Assembly (NCBI GenBank): GCA_018402545.1
Contig: JAGYIL010000002.1
Location: 124,001 to 188,000, forward strand
Direction of reading: 5' to 3'
Length of the DNA stretch: 64,000 nucleotides
Source: Saccharospirillum sp.
GTDB taxonomy: Bacteria > Pseudomonadota > Gammaproteobacteria > Pseudomonadales > Natronospirillaceae
In this document: piece by piece, positions 48,672-56,869 of the stretch
Layout: each line of letters begins with the position of its first letter
Numbering within the stretch: position 1 is the first letter of the stretch
Translations under genes and position numbers: made by a program
Notes under the pieces: model-generated
Seen by the model: the letters and a program-made list of their open reading frames with translations, nothing else
Databases searched by the model: none
What the model was told of the DNA's origin: nothing

Positions 48672-49022
48672 TTTGCCGAGGATTGACTGTAACGCTGGGC
48701 GTGTATACTTCTCCACGGGATCAGCGCCATCTCTATGGTCATATTCACCCTCATCAAAGGCGCAGTAAACCGAGTAGCAAGGTTCGACTAGTGGTTGGGC
48801 GCATTGCCTTATGTAGTTCAGCATCACGCTCCAAACACCGTTCATAGCGTAGTCAGCAACTTTGTATGAAAGATCACCATTCATGAAACGTTGCGCGATT
48901 AAGAGCGATACCTGATTGAAAGATTCACTAACATCTATGCCTGAAGCTATAGCGTGTAATTCGATTTCCGTCAACGTAACATCGCCACTAATGGCTTTGT
49001 TGTAAGTATCTTCGCTAGTCAT
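48666..49022 (-). CDS. Hypothetical protein (cassette)
   Basis: A 118-residue acidic helical protein (S-L-L-I-A-Q-R-F-M-N-G-D-L-S-Y-K-V-A-D-Y-A-M-N-G-V). Not recognised; two cysteines flank a proline-rich segment. Second cassette from attI. Confidence 0.7.
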   Translation of the reverse strand: MTSEDTYNKAISGDVTLTEIELHAIASGIDVSESFNQVSLLIAQRFMNGDLSYKVADYAMNGVWSVMLNYIRQCAQPLVEPCYSVYCAFDEGEYDHRDGADPVEKYTRPALQSILGKA

Positions 49023-49028
49023 AATTGG

Positions 49029-49119
49029 GCATAACGCTCCGCTAAACGGCGAGCGTTAGCGAGTCCAGTGAAGGCCGCGCCTTTTGCGGCCGTAACGATG
49101 TTTGAGCGGCTTGTTAGGG
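49029..49119 (-). repeat. attC site 27 (first cassette)
   Basis: Cores GCATAAC and GTTAGGG; GGCGAGCGTTAGCGAGTCC body. Confidence 0.9.
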
Positions 49120-49130
49120 CAGTATACACC

Positions 49131-49427
49131 TTACTGCCCTTGATTCTTGGGAGCCAACATAGAGCCCGGCGACATCCGCTTTAGAAAACCCCGGTACGCC
49201 CAGTCGGGGGTTGAGAGGTGCCACCGCTGTCCGCAGTTGCCACAGTGAAACTTAACTTCAAATCCATCACTGGTATCCACCACAAAAATTCCATCCGAGA
49301 TCCGCGAGTCAATCCGCCTTCTCTCTGCGGAGTAATCAGACTCGGTGGTAAAACCGCCAGTCTGATGTTTGCCTCCAGGATCACATGTATCGCACGTCAT
49401 TCTCGTGAGCCCTAACAGTTTATTCAT
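49131..49427 (-). CDS. Zinc-ribbon-like protein (first cassette)
   Basis: A 98-residue protein with T-C-D-T-C-D-P-G-G-K-H near the N-terminus and F-H-C-G-N-C-G-Q-R-W-H in the second half, two cysteine pairs that could bind one zinc. Not assigned to a family. As the cassette next to attI it is the latest insertion and should be the best expressed. Confidence 0.75.
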   Translation of the reverse strand: MNKLLGLTRMTCDTCDPGGKHQTGGFTTESDYSAERRRIDSRISDGIFVVDTSDGFEVKFHCGNCGQRWHLSTPDWAYRGFLKRMSPGSMLAPKNQGQ

Positions 49428-49439
49428 CGTCGTTTCCGA

Positions 49440-49640
49440 CGCTGATTTCGATAAATTAAGTTTGAAACCTACCACACCATACCGCTAATACCCAGCAACA
49501 ACGGGCTAGGCGTGAAAATTCATCTCGTTTCAAAGCGCATATCAAATCTGACAAAACCGTCGCCTCAGACGACTATTTCGGATATCAGCGTCTCAGGCGA
49601 CACATATCCCCGGCATATCCAGATATCAGCGTCGCGACTT
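49440..49640 (-). promoter_or_regulatory. Putative attI region
   Basis: Lies between the first cassette and intI. Contains two direct copies of ATATCAGCGTC (about 49574 and 49622) next to GTCGCCTCAGACGAC and TCAGGCGAC, suitable as integrase-binding repeats. The exact crossover (a GTT triplet, perhaps in CCCGTTGTTGC on the minus strand, near 49495) is not certain. Confidence 0.5.
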
Positions 49641-49684
49641 AGGCTTGTTATGTGATCAAATGCTCAAAAATCGATGGCCGATAA

Positions 49685-49700
49685 CTGTATGTTTATACAG
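49685..49700 (+). promoter_or_regulatory. LexA box upstream of intI
   Basis: CTGTATGTTTATACAG, a perfect CTGT-N8-ACAG operator, 25 bases before the intI start. The SOS response is known to control many integron integrases this way. Confidence 0.9.
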
Positions 49701-49725
49701 ATATCTAGTAAAAAGGAACCTAGCC

Positions 49726-50709
49726 ATGGATGTCCCCAAACCTGTCTCTTCAACATCAACTCGCTTCATGGACAGGGTGACTGTGTTCATACGCACTCGC
49801 GGTTTGGCCTACAGAACTGAGAAAACCTATTGCCTGTGGATAAAACGCTTCATCAAATTTCACGGGTATACTAGCCCCAATGAAATGCAACCCAGTGATA
49901 TTGAGCCTTTCTTAAGCCATCTGGCTATCGAGCGCTTTACAGCGGTCAATACACAGCGCACAGCTCTGAATGCCCTGGTTTTTCTCTTCAGGGAATTTTT
50001 GAAACAGGAAATCGGCGAACTGGACTTTCAGCAGGCTAATAAACCCAGAAAACTTCCTACCGTTTTGTCGCAAGACGAGGCTAAACGGGTCATTGTTCAT
50101 CTTTCTGGGCTGCACCGCCTGATTGCGCAATTGATGTACGGCAGTGGCCTCAGAGTTATGGAAGCCGTTCGGCTTAGAGTCAAAGACGTCGACTTTGATA
50201 ATGGTGGCCTTTGGATACAGGAAGCCAAGGGCGGCAAGTCAAGGCGATCTTTACTGCCCAATCGCCTTATTCCCATGCTTAGAGAGCAGGTTGACCACGT
50301 AGCAAGTCTGCACGCATCTGATCTGGAATCAGGCCATGGCAGCGTATATTTACCGGATGCTTTAGCCAGGAAGTACCCTAGTGCACCCTATGAGTTGGGT
50401 TGGCAATACTTATTCCCTGCTGATAAGTATTCGATCGACCCGCGCGGTGGTGTTGAGCGCCGGCATCATATTGGTGAACAGCAGGTTCAGCGGGCCGTTA
50501 AGCTTGCTGCGCGTAAAACCGGTATCAACAAACGAATCACCTGTCACACGTTTCGGCACTCATTCGCCACGGAGTTGCTACGACAAGGCACCGATTTACG
50601 CAATATTCAGGAAATTCTGGGGCATTCTTCGTTAGAGACGACTCAGATCTATACCCACGTTGTGGGCTTGCATGAAAGGGGAATGATAAGCCCTGTGGAT
50701 GTCGATTAG
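49726..50709 (+). CDS. intI: Integron integrase (tyrosine recombinase)
   Basis: A 327-residue tyrosine recombinase. Core-binding domain at 15-100 (F-I-R-T-R-G-L-A-Y-R-T-E-K-T-Y-C-L-W-I-K-R-F-I), catalytic residues R143 (S-G-L-R-V-M-E), H274-x-x-R277 (H-T-F-R-H-S-F), H300 and Y309 all present. Residues about 221-246 (P-Y-E-L-G-W-Q-Y-L-F-P-A) are the extra helix found only in integron integrases. It recombines single-stranded attC with attI. The ATG at 49726 is preceded by AAAAAGGA and a LexA box; orientation is opposite to the cassette array, as expected. Confidence 0.95.
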   Translation: MDVPKPVSSTSTRFMDRVTVFIRTRGLAYRTEKTYCLWIKRFIKFHGYTSPNEMQPSDIEPFLSHLAIERFTAVNTQRTALNALVFLFREFLKQEIGELDFQQANKPRKLPTVLSQDEAKRVIVHLSGLHRLIAQLMYGSGLRVMEAVRLRVKDVDFDNGGLWIQEAKGGKSRRSLLPNRLIPMLREQVDHVASLHASDLESGHGSVYLPDALARKYPSAPYELGWQYLFPADKYSIDPRGGVERRHHIGEQQVQRAVKLAARKTGINKRITCHTFRHSFATELLRQGTDLRNIQEILGHSSLETTQIYTHVVGLHERGMISPVDVD

Positions 50710-51009
50710 ATTCGCTACCGCCCGGCCGGTTACAGGGCACACCAAGGCAGAAATAAGTTGTTCGTTTACCATGGCACTCTGGTGCGAACTTGGCAAGTAT
50801 TTATGTTTCCAGAGGTGTCGTTTGCGCCCCCTCTCCCCGATGGCCCTTTAGTGGGCTTGGGGGGGAGAGGGTGGGGGGTCTGTGGTTTGGTGTGTTCCCC
50901 AAGGCCCTTCGACAGGCTCAGGGCGAACGGTGGGAGGGGCCTGTGGTTTGTTTTGCTTCCTGTTGCCCAGGGGGCTGGCCTCCTACTGGGAGAGTTGGGA
51001 GGTGAGCGT
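50710..51009. other. Intergenic region with two structured repeats
   Basis: No gene. CCCTCTCCCC (50829-50838) and GGGGAGAGGG (50862-50871) form a GC-rich hairpin after intI. At 50905-50930 is CCCTTCGACAGGCTCAGGGC-GAACGG, a partly self-complementary motif that I recall as a common intergenic repeat in gammaproteobacteria. Confidence 0.5.
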
Positions 51010-51969
51010 TTATATAGGGGCTTCACCAAATGGCCAGGCGTCTTTTACGTCGGCCCACTCCGGTAATGCCGGCAATGCGCCAGGCCGGCTTACCGCCACG
51101 GCCCCGCACGCCGCCGCAAAACGGGTCGCCGCTTCCCAATCACTCTCACCAAACGCGTCCAAATCCCGGCCATTCAGTGCCAGCAGTAGGCCACCGGTAA
51201 AGGCATCGCCACCCGCGGTGGTATCTACTGCTTTCACCTTAGGCGGGCTCACCCTGTATTGGCCTTTGGGGGTTTGAATCTCAATGGCTTCGGCACCGTC
51301 GGTAATGAATACGGCTTGGGCTGTGGTCAGCCAGTCGCTTACGGCAAGGCCATTGGCCTCTATCCAGTCGGCCTCTTCGCGGGATACCTTGATGATGTCG
51401 GCCATGCGCAGGAAGCGCTGGATCATGGCGGGGTCTACCTGGCGGTTGGGCCAGAGGTTGTGGCGCAGGTTTACGTCAAAGCTGATTACGGCGTTTTGGG
51501 CGCGGGCTTTGGTTATGGCCGCCTGGGTGGTTTCGGCGATGTATTCGTCGGTTAGGGTGTTGGAGCAGAAGTGGAAGGTGCCTGCGCCTTCGAAGGCTCC
51601 GCCCGGCAGGTCGGAGGGGGTCATCACTACGTCGGCGGAGTTGTGGCGCAGGAACTCGAAGCTGCGTTCGCCGCTGTCATCCAGGAATACATAGGCCAGG
51701 GGGGTGTGGGCGGTTGGGTGTACGCCCAGGTAGCTCATGTCTACGTTCAGCTGTTTCATGGCGTCGGTGAGGAACTGGCCGAAGCGGTCGTCGCCTACCT
51801 GGCCCACAAAGCGGGCAGAGGCACCCAACCGGCCTACGGCAGCGGCTACGTTGGCCGGGGCGCCGCCGGGGTATTGGCGGAACTCTGGCAGGGCGAAGCC
51901 GCCTTCGTGTGCGGTGTTGAAGTTCAGAAAGTCGATCAGTAATTCGCCAAAACAGAGAATGGGCTTCAT
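51010..51969 (-). CDS. PfkB-family sugar kinase, fructokinase-like
   Basis: A 319-residue ribokinase-fold kinase. F-G-E-L-L-I-D-F and P-G-G-A-P-A-N-V-A-A-A-V-G-R-L-G form the substrate site, and D-T-T-A-G-G-D-A-F-T-G-G-L-L is the anion-hole/catalytic motif (the usual G-A-G-D reads A-G-G-D). It probably makes fructose 6-phosphate from fructose with ATP. Alone on its strand, next to intI. Confidence 0.87.
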   Translation of the reverse strand: MKPILCFGELLIDFLNFNTAHEGGFALPEFRQYPGGAPANVAAAVGRLGASARFVGQVGDDRFGQFLTDAMKQLNVDMSYLGVHPTAHTPLAYVFLDDSGERSFEFLRHNSADVVMTPSDLPGGAFEGAGTFHFCSNTLTDEYIAETTQAAITKARAQNAVISFDVNLRHNLWPNRQVDPAMIQRFLRMADIIKVSREEADWIEANGLAVSDWLTTAQAVFITDGAEAIEIQTPKGQYRVSPPKVKAVDTTAGGDAFTGGLLLALNGRDLDAFGESDWEAATRFAAACGAVAVSRPGALPALPEWADVKDAWPFGEAPI

Positions 51970-52267
51970 AGTGCTGCGGTCTCGGGGGTTGAGCTCCCGG
52001 GTTTTGGGGAAAAACGGGCCGGGAGGGATTATGTTGTTTTATTACATTTTGGCTATTGTTGCAGCCCGGGGCCGGTTAATAAACCCTTTTCCCACCTTTT
52101 GGCGCTGCCCCGGTTTATGATGGGCCGACACAGGTGCTCGCCCCAGGGCGGTATTGTTGCCCCTCCCGCCTTAATGCTGGCTTTGTCATTGCAGAGTCAT
52201 GGTTCGGCCTCATCTTCTTTGACATAACACCTATACTCATTGAATTGCTTTTCTCAGGAAACCAAAC
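51970..52267. other. Divergent promoter region
   Basis: Between the sugar kinase and the hemolysin-III gene. No gene or clear operator seen. Confidence 0.4.
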
Positions 52268-52918
52268 GTGTCCAGTTCGATGGAACTACCCCGCTATACC
52301 AAACTTGAAGAATGGGCCAACAGCCTCACTCACGGCCTCGGTGCCATGCTCTCTATCGCGGGCCTGGTAATCATGGTGGTGTTGTCGGCCTTGCATGGTG
52401 ATGCCTGGCACATTGTCAGCACGGCCATATTCGGCGCCACGCTGATCATGCTGTACAGCGCCTCTACGCTGTACCACGCCATTCAGAGCCCGCGCATTCG
52501 CAGCATCATGCAGCGGCTCGATCACATTGCCATTCTGTATCTCATTGCCGGCACCTATACGCCGTTCACCCTGGTTACCCTGCGCGGGCCCTGGGGCTGG
52601 ACCTTGTTTGGCATTGTTTGGGGGTTAACGCTCTTTGGCACGGTGGTGCATCTTACTCAGCTGCGCCGTTTTCACGGGCTGATGGTGGCGTTGTATCTGG
52701 TGATGGGCTGGTCGGTGGTGCTGGCGATGAAGCCGCTGCTGGAGGCGTTGCCGACCACCGGGTTGTGGCTGCTGGTAGCGGGCGGTTTGTCTTATACCCT
52801 GGGCGTGGTGTTCTATATGCGTAAGAGCTGGCCGTTCAACCATGCCATCTGGCATCTGTTTGTGCTGGCCGGCAGCGTGCTGCATTTCTTTTCGGTGGTA
52901 TTTTTCGTAATTTTATGA
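52268..52918 (+). CDS. Hemolysin III / PAQR family membrane protein
   Basis: A 216-residue protein with seven membrane helices. E-E-W-A-N-S-L-T-H-G-L-G-A, S-T-L-Y-H-A-I and N-H-A-I-W-H-L-F-V-L-A-G-S-V-L-H carry the conserved S, D and H residues of the PAQR family (R-L-D-H-I-A-I in the middle). Members are proposed metal-dependent hydrolases or modulators of membrane fluidity. A GTG start with AGGAAACC upstream. Confidence 0.9.
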   Translation: MSSSMELPRYTKLEEWANSLTHGLGAMLSIAGLVIMVVLSALHGDAWHIVSTAIFGATLIMLYSASTLYHAIQSPRIRSIMQRLDHIAILYLIAGTYTPFTLVTLRGPWGWTLFGIVWGLTLFGTVVHLTQLRRFHGLMVALYLVMGWSVVLAMKPLLEALPTTGLWLLVAGGLSYTLGVVFYMRKSWPFNHAIWHLFVLAGSVLHFFSVVFFVIL

Positions 52919-52950
52919 CGCAAGTTGCCACAAGTGATTAGCGGCAGGTG

Positions 52951-53114
52951 CCGGGTGTGCCCCTGTGGGGAAGTCCGCAGCATGGACTAAAACGCCTGGA
53001 GCGTTTTAGCATGAGCGTAGCGAGCCCCTAGGGTGAATCCCATGGATGGGATTCATATCCTGCGGTCTAGGCTCCATGGACGGATCTACGCCGACCCCAC
53101 AGGGGCATACCCGG
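52951..53114. repeat. 164-bp element with 20-bp terminal inverted repeats
   Basis: 52951-52970 and 53095-53114 are inverted copies with one mismatch. Inside are perfect hairpins CTAAAACGC/GCGTTTTAG (52987-53009) and GAATCCCAT/ATGGGATTC (53035-53054). No coding capacity. Looks like a mobile miniature element or a structured RNA. Confidence 0.75.
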
Positions 53115-53226
53115 TAGCTGTCGCGGGCCAATGCCTGCCAGGCGAACCCTACTCGGAATTTGGTTTGGCTAGGGGCAAGTGCTCGGGATCTAACGGTATT
53201 AACAGAAAGGGAAGAACGCAGCCTGC

Positions 53227-53415
53227 TCAGGCTGCGCTGAATTCTACGTTGGCGTCGGCTTCGTATTGACGCAACAGGGATTTGCACAGCTGGCCGCAGG
53301 CGCCGCAATCGGTCGCTACACCCAACTCACGACGCACGTCGCTGTAGTCAGCGCCCTGAATCGCTTGTTCTTCGATGTCTCTGTCGGTCACGCCTTTGCA
53401 TAAGCATACGTACAT
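53227..53415 (-). CDS. bfd: Bacterioferritin-associated ferredoxin
   Basis: A 62-residue [2Fe-2S] protein: M-Y-V-C-L-C-K-G-V-T-D at the start and D-C-G-A-C-G-Q-L-C-K, the four-cysteine C-x-C...C-x2-C pattern of Bfd. It reduces stored ferric iron for release from bacterioferritin. No bfr gene is adjacent. A Fur-box-like sequence lies upstream, consistent with induction in iron starvation. Confidence 0.92.
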   Translation of the reverse strand: MYVCLCKGVTDRDIEEQAIQGADYSDVRRELGVATDCGACGQLCKSLLRQYEADANVEFSAA

Positions 53416-53455
53416 ATCGGTTTGCTCTGTGCCTGTTGTGTATCGTTAACAGAAT

Positions 53456-53478
53456 ACTAATGCGAAGGATTATCATTG
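53456..53478 (-). promoter_or_regulatory. Possible Fur box ahead of bfd
   Basis: The minus strand reads AATGATAATCCTTCGCATTA, which matches the GATAATGATAATCATTATC consensus well in the first half, about 45 bases upstream of the bfd start. Confidence 0.5.
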
Positions 53479-53574
53479 ACAAGGGAAATGTTCTGTCAGG
53501 TGGTAATATTTTGTATCGGGCCTGCAGCCGGGTTTTTGACGCCGCTTTTCAGGCTCTCCCGTCCTCTTAAAAGC

Positions 53575-53606
53575 AAAAAAAGGGCCGCGGATTGCTCCAA
53601 CGGCCC
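53575..53606 (-). terminator. Rho-independent terminator of tctCBA
   Basis: GGGCCG (53582-53587) pairs with CGGCCC (53601-53606); seven A on the plus strand give a U7 tail for the minus transcript, 34 bases beyond the tctA stop. Confidence 0.8.
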
Positions 53607-53639
53607 AAAAGGTCTGCTACCAGCACGTCTGAATCGTAT

Positions 53640-55166
53640 TTAGTCGCTTACTGCGTCTTCTTTAATGGCGTTGCGCATACGGTGACGCAGGATGGGGCCA
53701 ATCAGGTAAGGCAATATCAGCCCCAGCCCGGCCACCAGCCACAGGCCTACCGCCAGCGGTGTACCCCAGAGAATGCCCCAGTCGCCATCGGAGATGATCA
53801 TGGCGTGGCCGAGGTTTTTCTCCATTTCAGGGCCGAGCAGCATGCCCAGAATAATCGGCACCAGCGGCATATCGAGCTTGCGCAATATGTACCCCGCCAC
53901 CCCGAAAGCGACCATGAAATACAGGTCGAAGGTACTGTGGCTGATCGAGTAGATGCCCACAAAGGCAATCATCGTCACCATCGGCAGCAGGTACATCGGC
54001 GGTACCGAGAGTACCTTCACGAACACGCCAATCAGCGGGATGTTCAGAATCAACAGCAACAGGTTGCCAATCAACAGGGCGGCAATTACGCCCCACACGA
54101 TGTCGGCGTTCTGGGTGAACATCAGCGGGCCGGGGGTGATGTTGAGGGAAATCAGCATCGCCAGCAGTACGGCCGTGGTGCCGCTGCCCGGTACGCCCAG
54201 GGTCAGCATGGGCACCAGCGCACCGGAGGAAGCGCCGTTGTTGCCGGCTTCCGGGGCGGCTACGCCGCGCATATCGCCTTCGCCAAAGCGGCCCTTCTTG
54301 CCGAGCACTTTCTTTTCGAGGGTGTAGCTGATGAAGCTGCCCAGGGAGGCACCGGCGCCGGGCAACACGCCCGCCACAAAGCCCAGAATGCCACCGCGAA
54401 AGGTTGTCGGCAGAATGCTGTAGATGTCTTTCATGCTTAGTTTCAGCTTGCCCACCTGAATCAGCGCCCGGCCTTTGCCGGCACGTTCTTCAATGAACAG
54501 CAGTAACTCGGAGATGGCGAACAGGCCGACAATGGCCAGAATAAAGTCGATGCCTTCATACAGTTCTAGCACGCCAAAGGTGTAGCGCTGGGTGCCGGTG
54601 GAAATGTCGATGCCGACGGTCGAGATCATGATGCCGAGCGTGGCAGCCACCACGGTTTTCATCGGGTTTTTGCCAGTAATGCCGCCCAGGGTGGCAAAGG
54701 CCAGTACGAACAGGGCGAAGTATTCCGCCGGGCCAAAGGTCAGCGCAAACCGCGCCAGTACCGGGGCCAGCAGAATCAGGCCCAGCGTACCGATCAAGCC
54801 ACCGATGAAGGAGGCAATGGCGGAAATGGCCAGGGCTTCAGCGGCCTTGCCGTTTTTGGCCATGGGGTAGCCGTCGAGGCAGGTCATCATCGCCGGTTCG
54901 TCACCGGGAATGTTGAGCAGAATCGATGAAATACGGCCACCGTACATGGCACCGGCGTACACCGAGGTGAGCAGAATCATCGCGGACTCAGGCGGTAACC
55001 CCAGGGTGAACGCCAGCGGAATAAGAATGGCAACGCCATTGGCAGGGCCCAGGCCGGGCAGCGCGCCAATCAGAGTGCCCAGGAAGGCGCCGCACAAAGC
55101 CAACATCAGGTTGGTGGGTGTCAGCGCAACGGCGAAGCCTTCCATCAAGAATTGCAGGGTTTCCAT
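53640..55166 (-). CDS. tctA: Tripartite tricarboxylate transporter, large permease TctA
   Basis: A 508-residue membrane protein with about twelve helices. G-A-L-P-G-L-G-P-A-N-G-V-A-I-L-I-P and the mirrored G-V-L-P-G-A-G-A-S-L-G-S-F-I-S-Y are the two TctA repeats; Y-A-G-A-M-Y-G-G-R-I-S-S-I-L-L-N-I-P-G lies between. With TctB it forms the Na+-coupled permease for citrate-like tricarboxylates. Third gene of tctCBA; its start touches the tctB stop. Confidence 0.95.
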   Translation of the reverse strand: METLQFLMEGFAVALTPTNLMLALCGAFLGTLIGALPGLGPANGVAILIPLAFTLGLPPESAMILLTSVYAGAMYGGRISSILLNIPGDEPAMMTCLDGYPMAKNGKAAEALAISAIASFIGGLIGTLGLILLAPVLARFALTFGPAEYFALFVLAFATLGGITGKNPMKTVVAATLGIMISTVGIDISTGTQRYTFGVLELYEGIDFILAIVGLFAISELLLFIEERAGKGRALIQVGKLKLSMKDIYSILPTTFRGGILGFVAGVLPGAGASLGSFISYTLEKKVLGKKGRFGEGDMRGVAAPEAGNNGASSGALVPMLTLGVPGSGTTAVLLAMLISLNITPGPLMFTQNADIVWGVIAALLIGNLLLLILNIPLIGVFVKVLSVPPMYLLPMVTMIAFVGIYSISHSTFDLYFMVAFGVAGYILRKLDMPLVPIILGMLLGPEMEKNLGHAMIISDGDWGILWGTPLAVGLWLVAGLGLILPYLIGPILRHRMRNAIKEDAVSD

Positions 55167-55612
55167 CAGTCAAACTCCAGCAAGCCACCAGGCAGGCTCA
55201 ATTCGAGTAGGTTGTTGAACAACAGGAACACCGATACCGCGCTGATCACACCGACCAGGAACGAGGCTCTCGGCTTCGCGCCCATGCGCCAGCACAGGGT
55301 GCCCACGGCCAGCGTTGTGGCAATCACAAAACCCAGTGTTTCGAGCACGAAGGCGTACAACACCAGTATGACCATGGCGCCCACCAGTTCGGCGGCGGTG
55401 CGGCCAACAGGCCAGTGTGCATCGGGGTCGGGCTTGAACATCAGGTACAGGCTCGAACCGGCCAGTATGAAGGCCAGGATAGTCGGGAAGGTCTCGGGGC
55501 CAACGGCCTCGTGGCCGCCAAACGGCGGCGGCCACTGCTGTGCGACCCAGCCGTACGAGACGGCCAGGACGAACAGGGCGAGACCCAGAAAGCGGTCTCC
55601 AAACGAGGTCAT
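55166..55612 (-). CDS. tctB: Tripartite tricarboxylate transporter, small subunit TctB
   Basis: A 148-residue protein with four predicted membrane helices (about 8-25, 38-55, 80-105, 120-138), the usual size and shape for TctB. Essential small partner of TctA. It overlaps tctC by four bases and tctA by one. Confidence 0.9.
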   Translation of the reverse strand: MTSFGDRFLGLALFVLAVSYGWVAQQWPPPFGGHEAVGPETFPTILAFILAGSSLYLMFKPDPDAHWPVGRTAAELVGAMVILVLYAFVLETLGFVIATTLAVGTLCWRMGAKPRASFLVGVISAVSVFLLFNNLLELSLPGGLLEFD

Positions 55613-56586
55613 CTCAGCAGCCCTATTTCACGTGACAGGGTTTCAATGTCGGCCACTTGCTGGGTAACAAAGGCTTCGAACTCATCTGCAGGCGGGTGGA
55701 AGGGGATCAGGCCATTGCGGGTCATGACCGCTTTCCACTCATCGCTGGCATAAAGCTCGTCGATGGCGTTTACCCAGTATTCCTTGGCTTCGTCGTTGGC
55801 ATCAGCCGGCATGTAGAAACCGCGCCAGTTCGGGCCCAGTGCATCAATGCCCTGCTCACGCGCTGTAGGGATCTCGCTGAACTTGCCCGGCAGGCGGTCT
55901 TCTGCCAACACGGCCAGTACGCGCAGGTCGCCAGAGTCGATAAAGCCGGTGGCTTCAGAGATGTCGCCGGTAAAGGCATCCACATGGCCACCGATGACCT
56001 GAGTCATGGCTTCGCCGCCGTTGTTGTACGAAAGGTAGGGAATGCTCGGCAAGGAACCGGCACCGGCTGCTTTGGCGGCAATCAGAACTTTCAGGTGGTC
56101 CCAGCCGCCGTTGGCGCTGCCACCGGCAAACTTGACGCTGCGTGGGTCGGCTTTAACCGCATCCATCAGGTCGTTCAGGTTCTCGTAGTCGGAATCCTGA
56201 CTGACGGCGATGATGCCGTAATCGGCACCCAGGGCGCCTACCCATTTCACCATGCCGGCGTTCATGCCCGGGAATTGCTGCTGGGCCAGGCGGGTGGTGG
56301 TCGCGGTGGAAGCGGCAACCAGGAGTTTGTCGTCGTCGTTACGCTTGCTCACGGTGTGGGCGAAGGCAACACCACCGCCAGCACCGGCCATGTTGGTAGT
56401 CTGTACCGAGCCAGACACCATGCCCAGGTCTTCCAGTACGTTACCGACGCTGCGGCAGGTGAAATCCCAGCCGCCGCCCGGATCAGCCGGGGCGATACAT
56501 TCAACTCGGCCACTGGGTTCCCAGGCCATAGCGGATACGCTGAACGCCGCAGCGGCCAGTAAAGACAAGGATTGCTTGAATTTCAT
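55609..56586 (-). CDS. tctC: Tripartite tricarboxylate transporter, binding protein TctC
   Basis: A 325-residue periplasmic protein with a signal peptide (A-A-A-A-F-S-V-S-A-M-A) and the TctC/Bug signature: C-I-A-P-A-D-P-G-G-G-W-D-F-T-C-R-S, N-M-A-G-A-G-G-G-V-A-F and S-N-N-G-G-E-A-like Y-N-N-G-G-E-A-M-T-Q-V-I-G-G-H-V-D-A. Binds citrate or another di/tricarboxylate. Start at 56586 with GAGGAAG ahead. First gene of the operon, divergent from its sensor kinase. Confidence 0.94.
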   Translation of the reverse strand: MKFKQSLSLLAAAAFSVSAMAWEPSGRVECIAPADPGGGWDFTCRSVGNVLEDLGMVSGSVQTTNMAGAGGGVAFAHTVSKRNDDDKLLVAASTATTTRLAQQQFPGMNAGMVKWVGALGADYGIIAVSQDSDYENLNDLMDAVKADPRSVKFAGGSANGGWDHLKVLIAAKAAGAGSLPSIPYLSYNNGGEAMTQVIGGHVDAFTGDISEATGFIDSGDLRVLAVLAEDRLPGKFSEIPTAREQGIDALGPNWRGFYMPADANDEAKEYWVNAIDELYASDEWKAVMTRNGLIPFHPPADEFEAFVTQQVADIETLSREIGLLR

Positions 56587-56869
56587 GATGGTCTTCCTCT
56601 GCTTTTGTTGTTGTATTTCTACTGTGATTCCCGAACACACAGAGCGTGTTATTCAGGTTCGATGCAGAGGCTAGGCCTGTGGTTGTTTGTTGACCAGATT
56701 GTGGGCGTAATGCCTTTAACGCACTTAAAGGACGTTTTGTTCATAAAGATCACGCGAAATCAGACGTCAGCTCGGTTAGGCTAGCGGGACTATAAAAAAA
56801 CATCGTTTCCGGCTGCACCGGAAGCGACTATGCGCAATCACAGCAGAAACGCAGGCAGAACCCCTTCTC
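56587..56869. promoter_or_regulatory. Divergent promoter region, tctCBA / sensor kinase
   Basis: About 280 bases without a gene. It should hold the promoters for both directions and the binding site for the response regulator. I could not single out a convincing operator. Confidence 0.5.

Noticed and set aside
32593-49119. Possible CRISPR array because of regularly spaced palindromes
   Set aside because: The palindromes are 48-105 bases, differ in sequence and separate genes; they are attC sites. No CRISPR repeats or cas genes are seen.
50905-50930. Considered as an attC or REP-like copy
   Set aside because: It lacks both core sites and the GACACCC ends; it is a separate, widely distributed intergenic motif.
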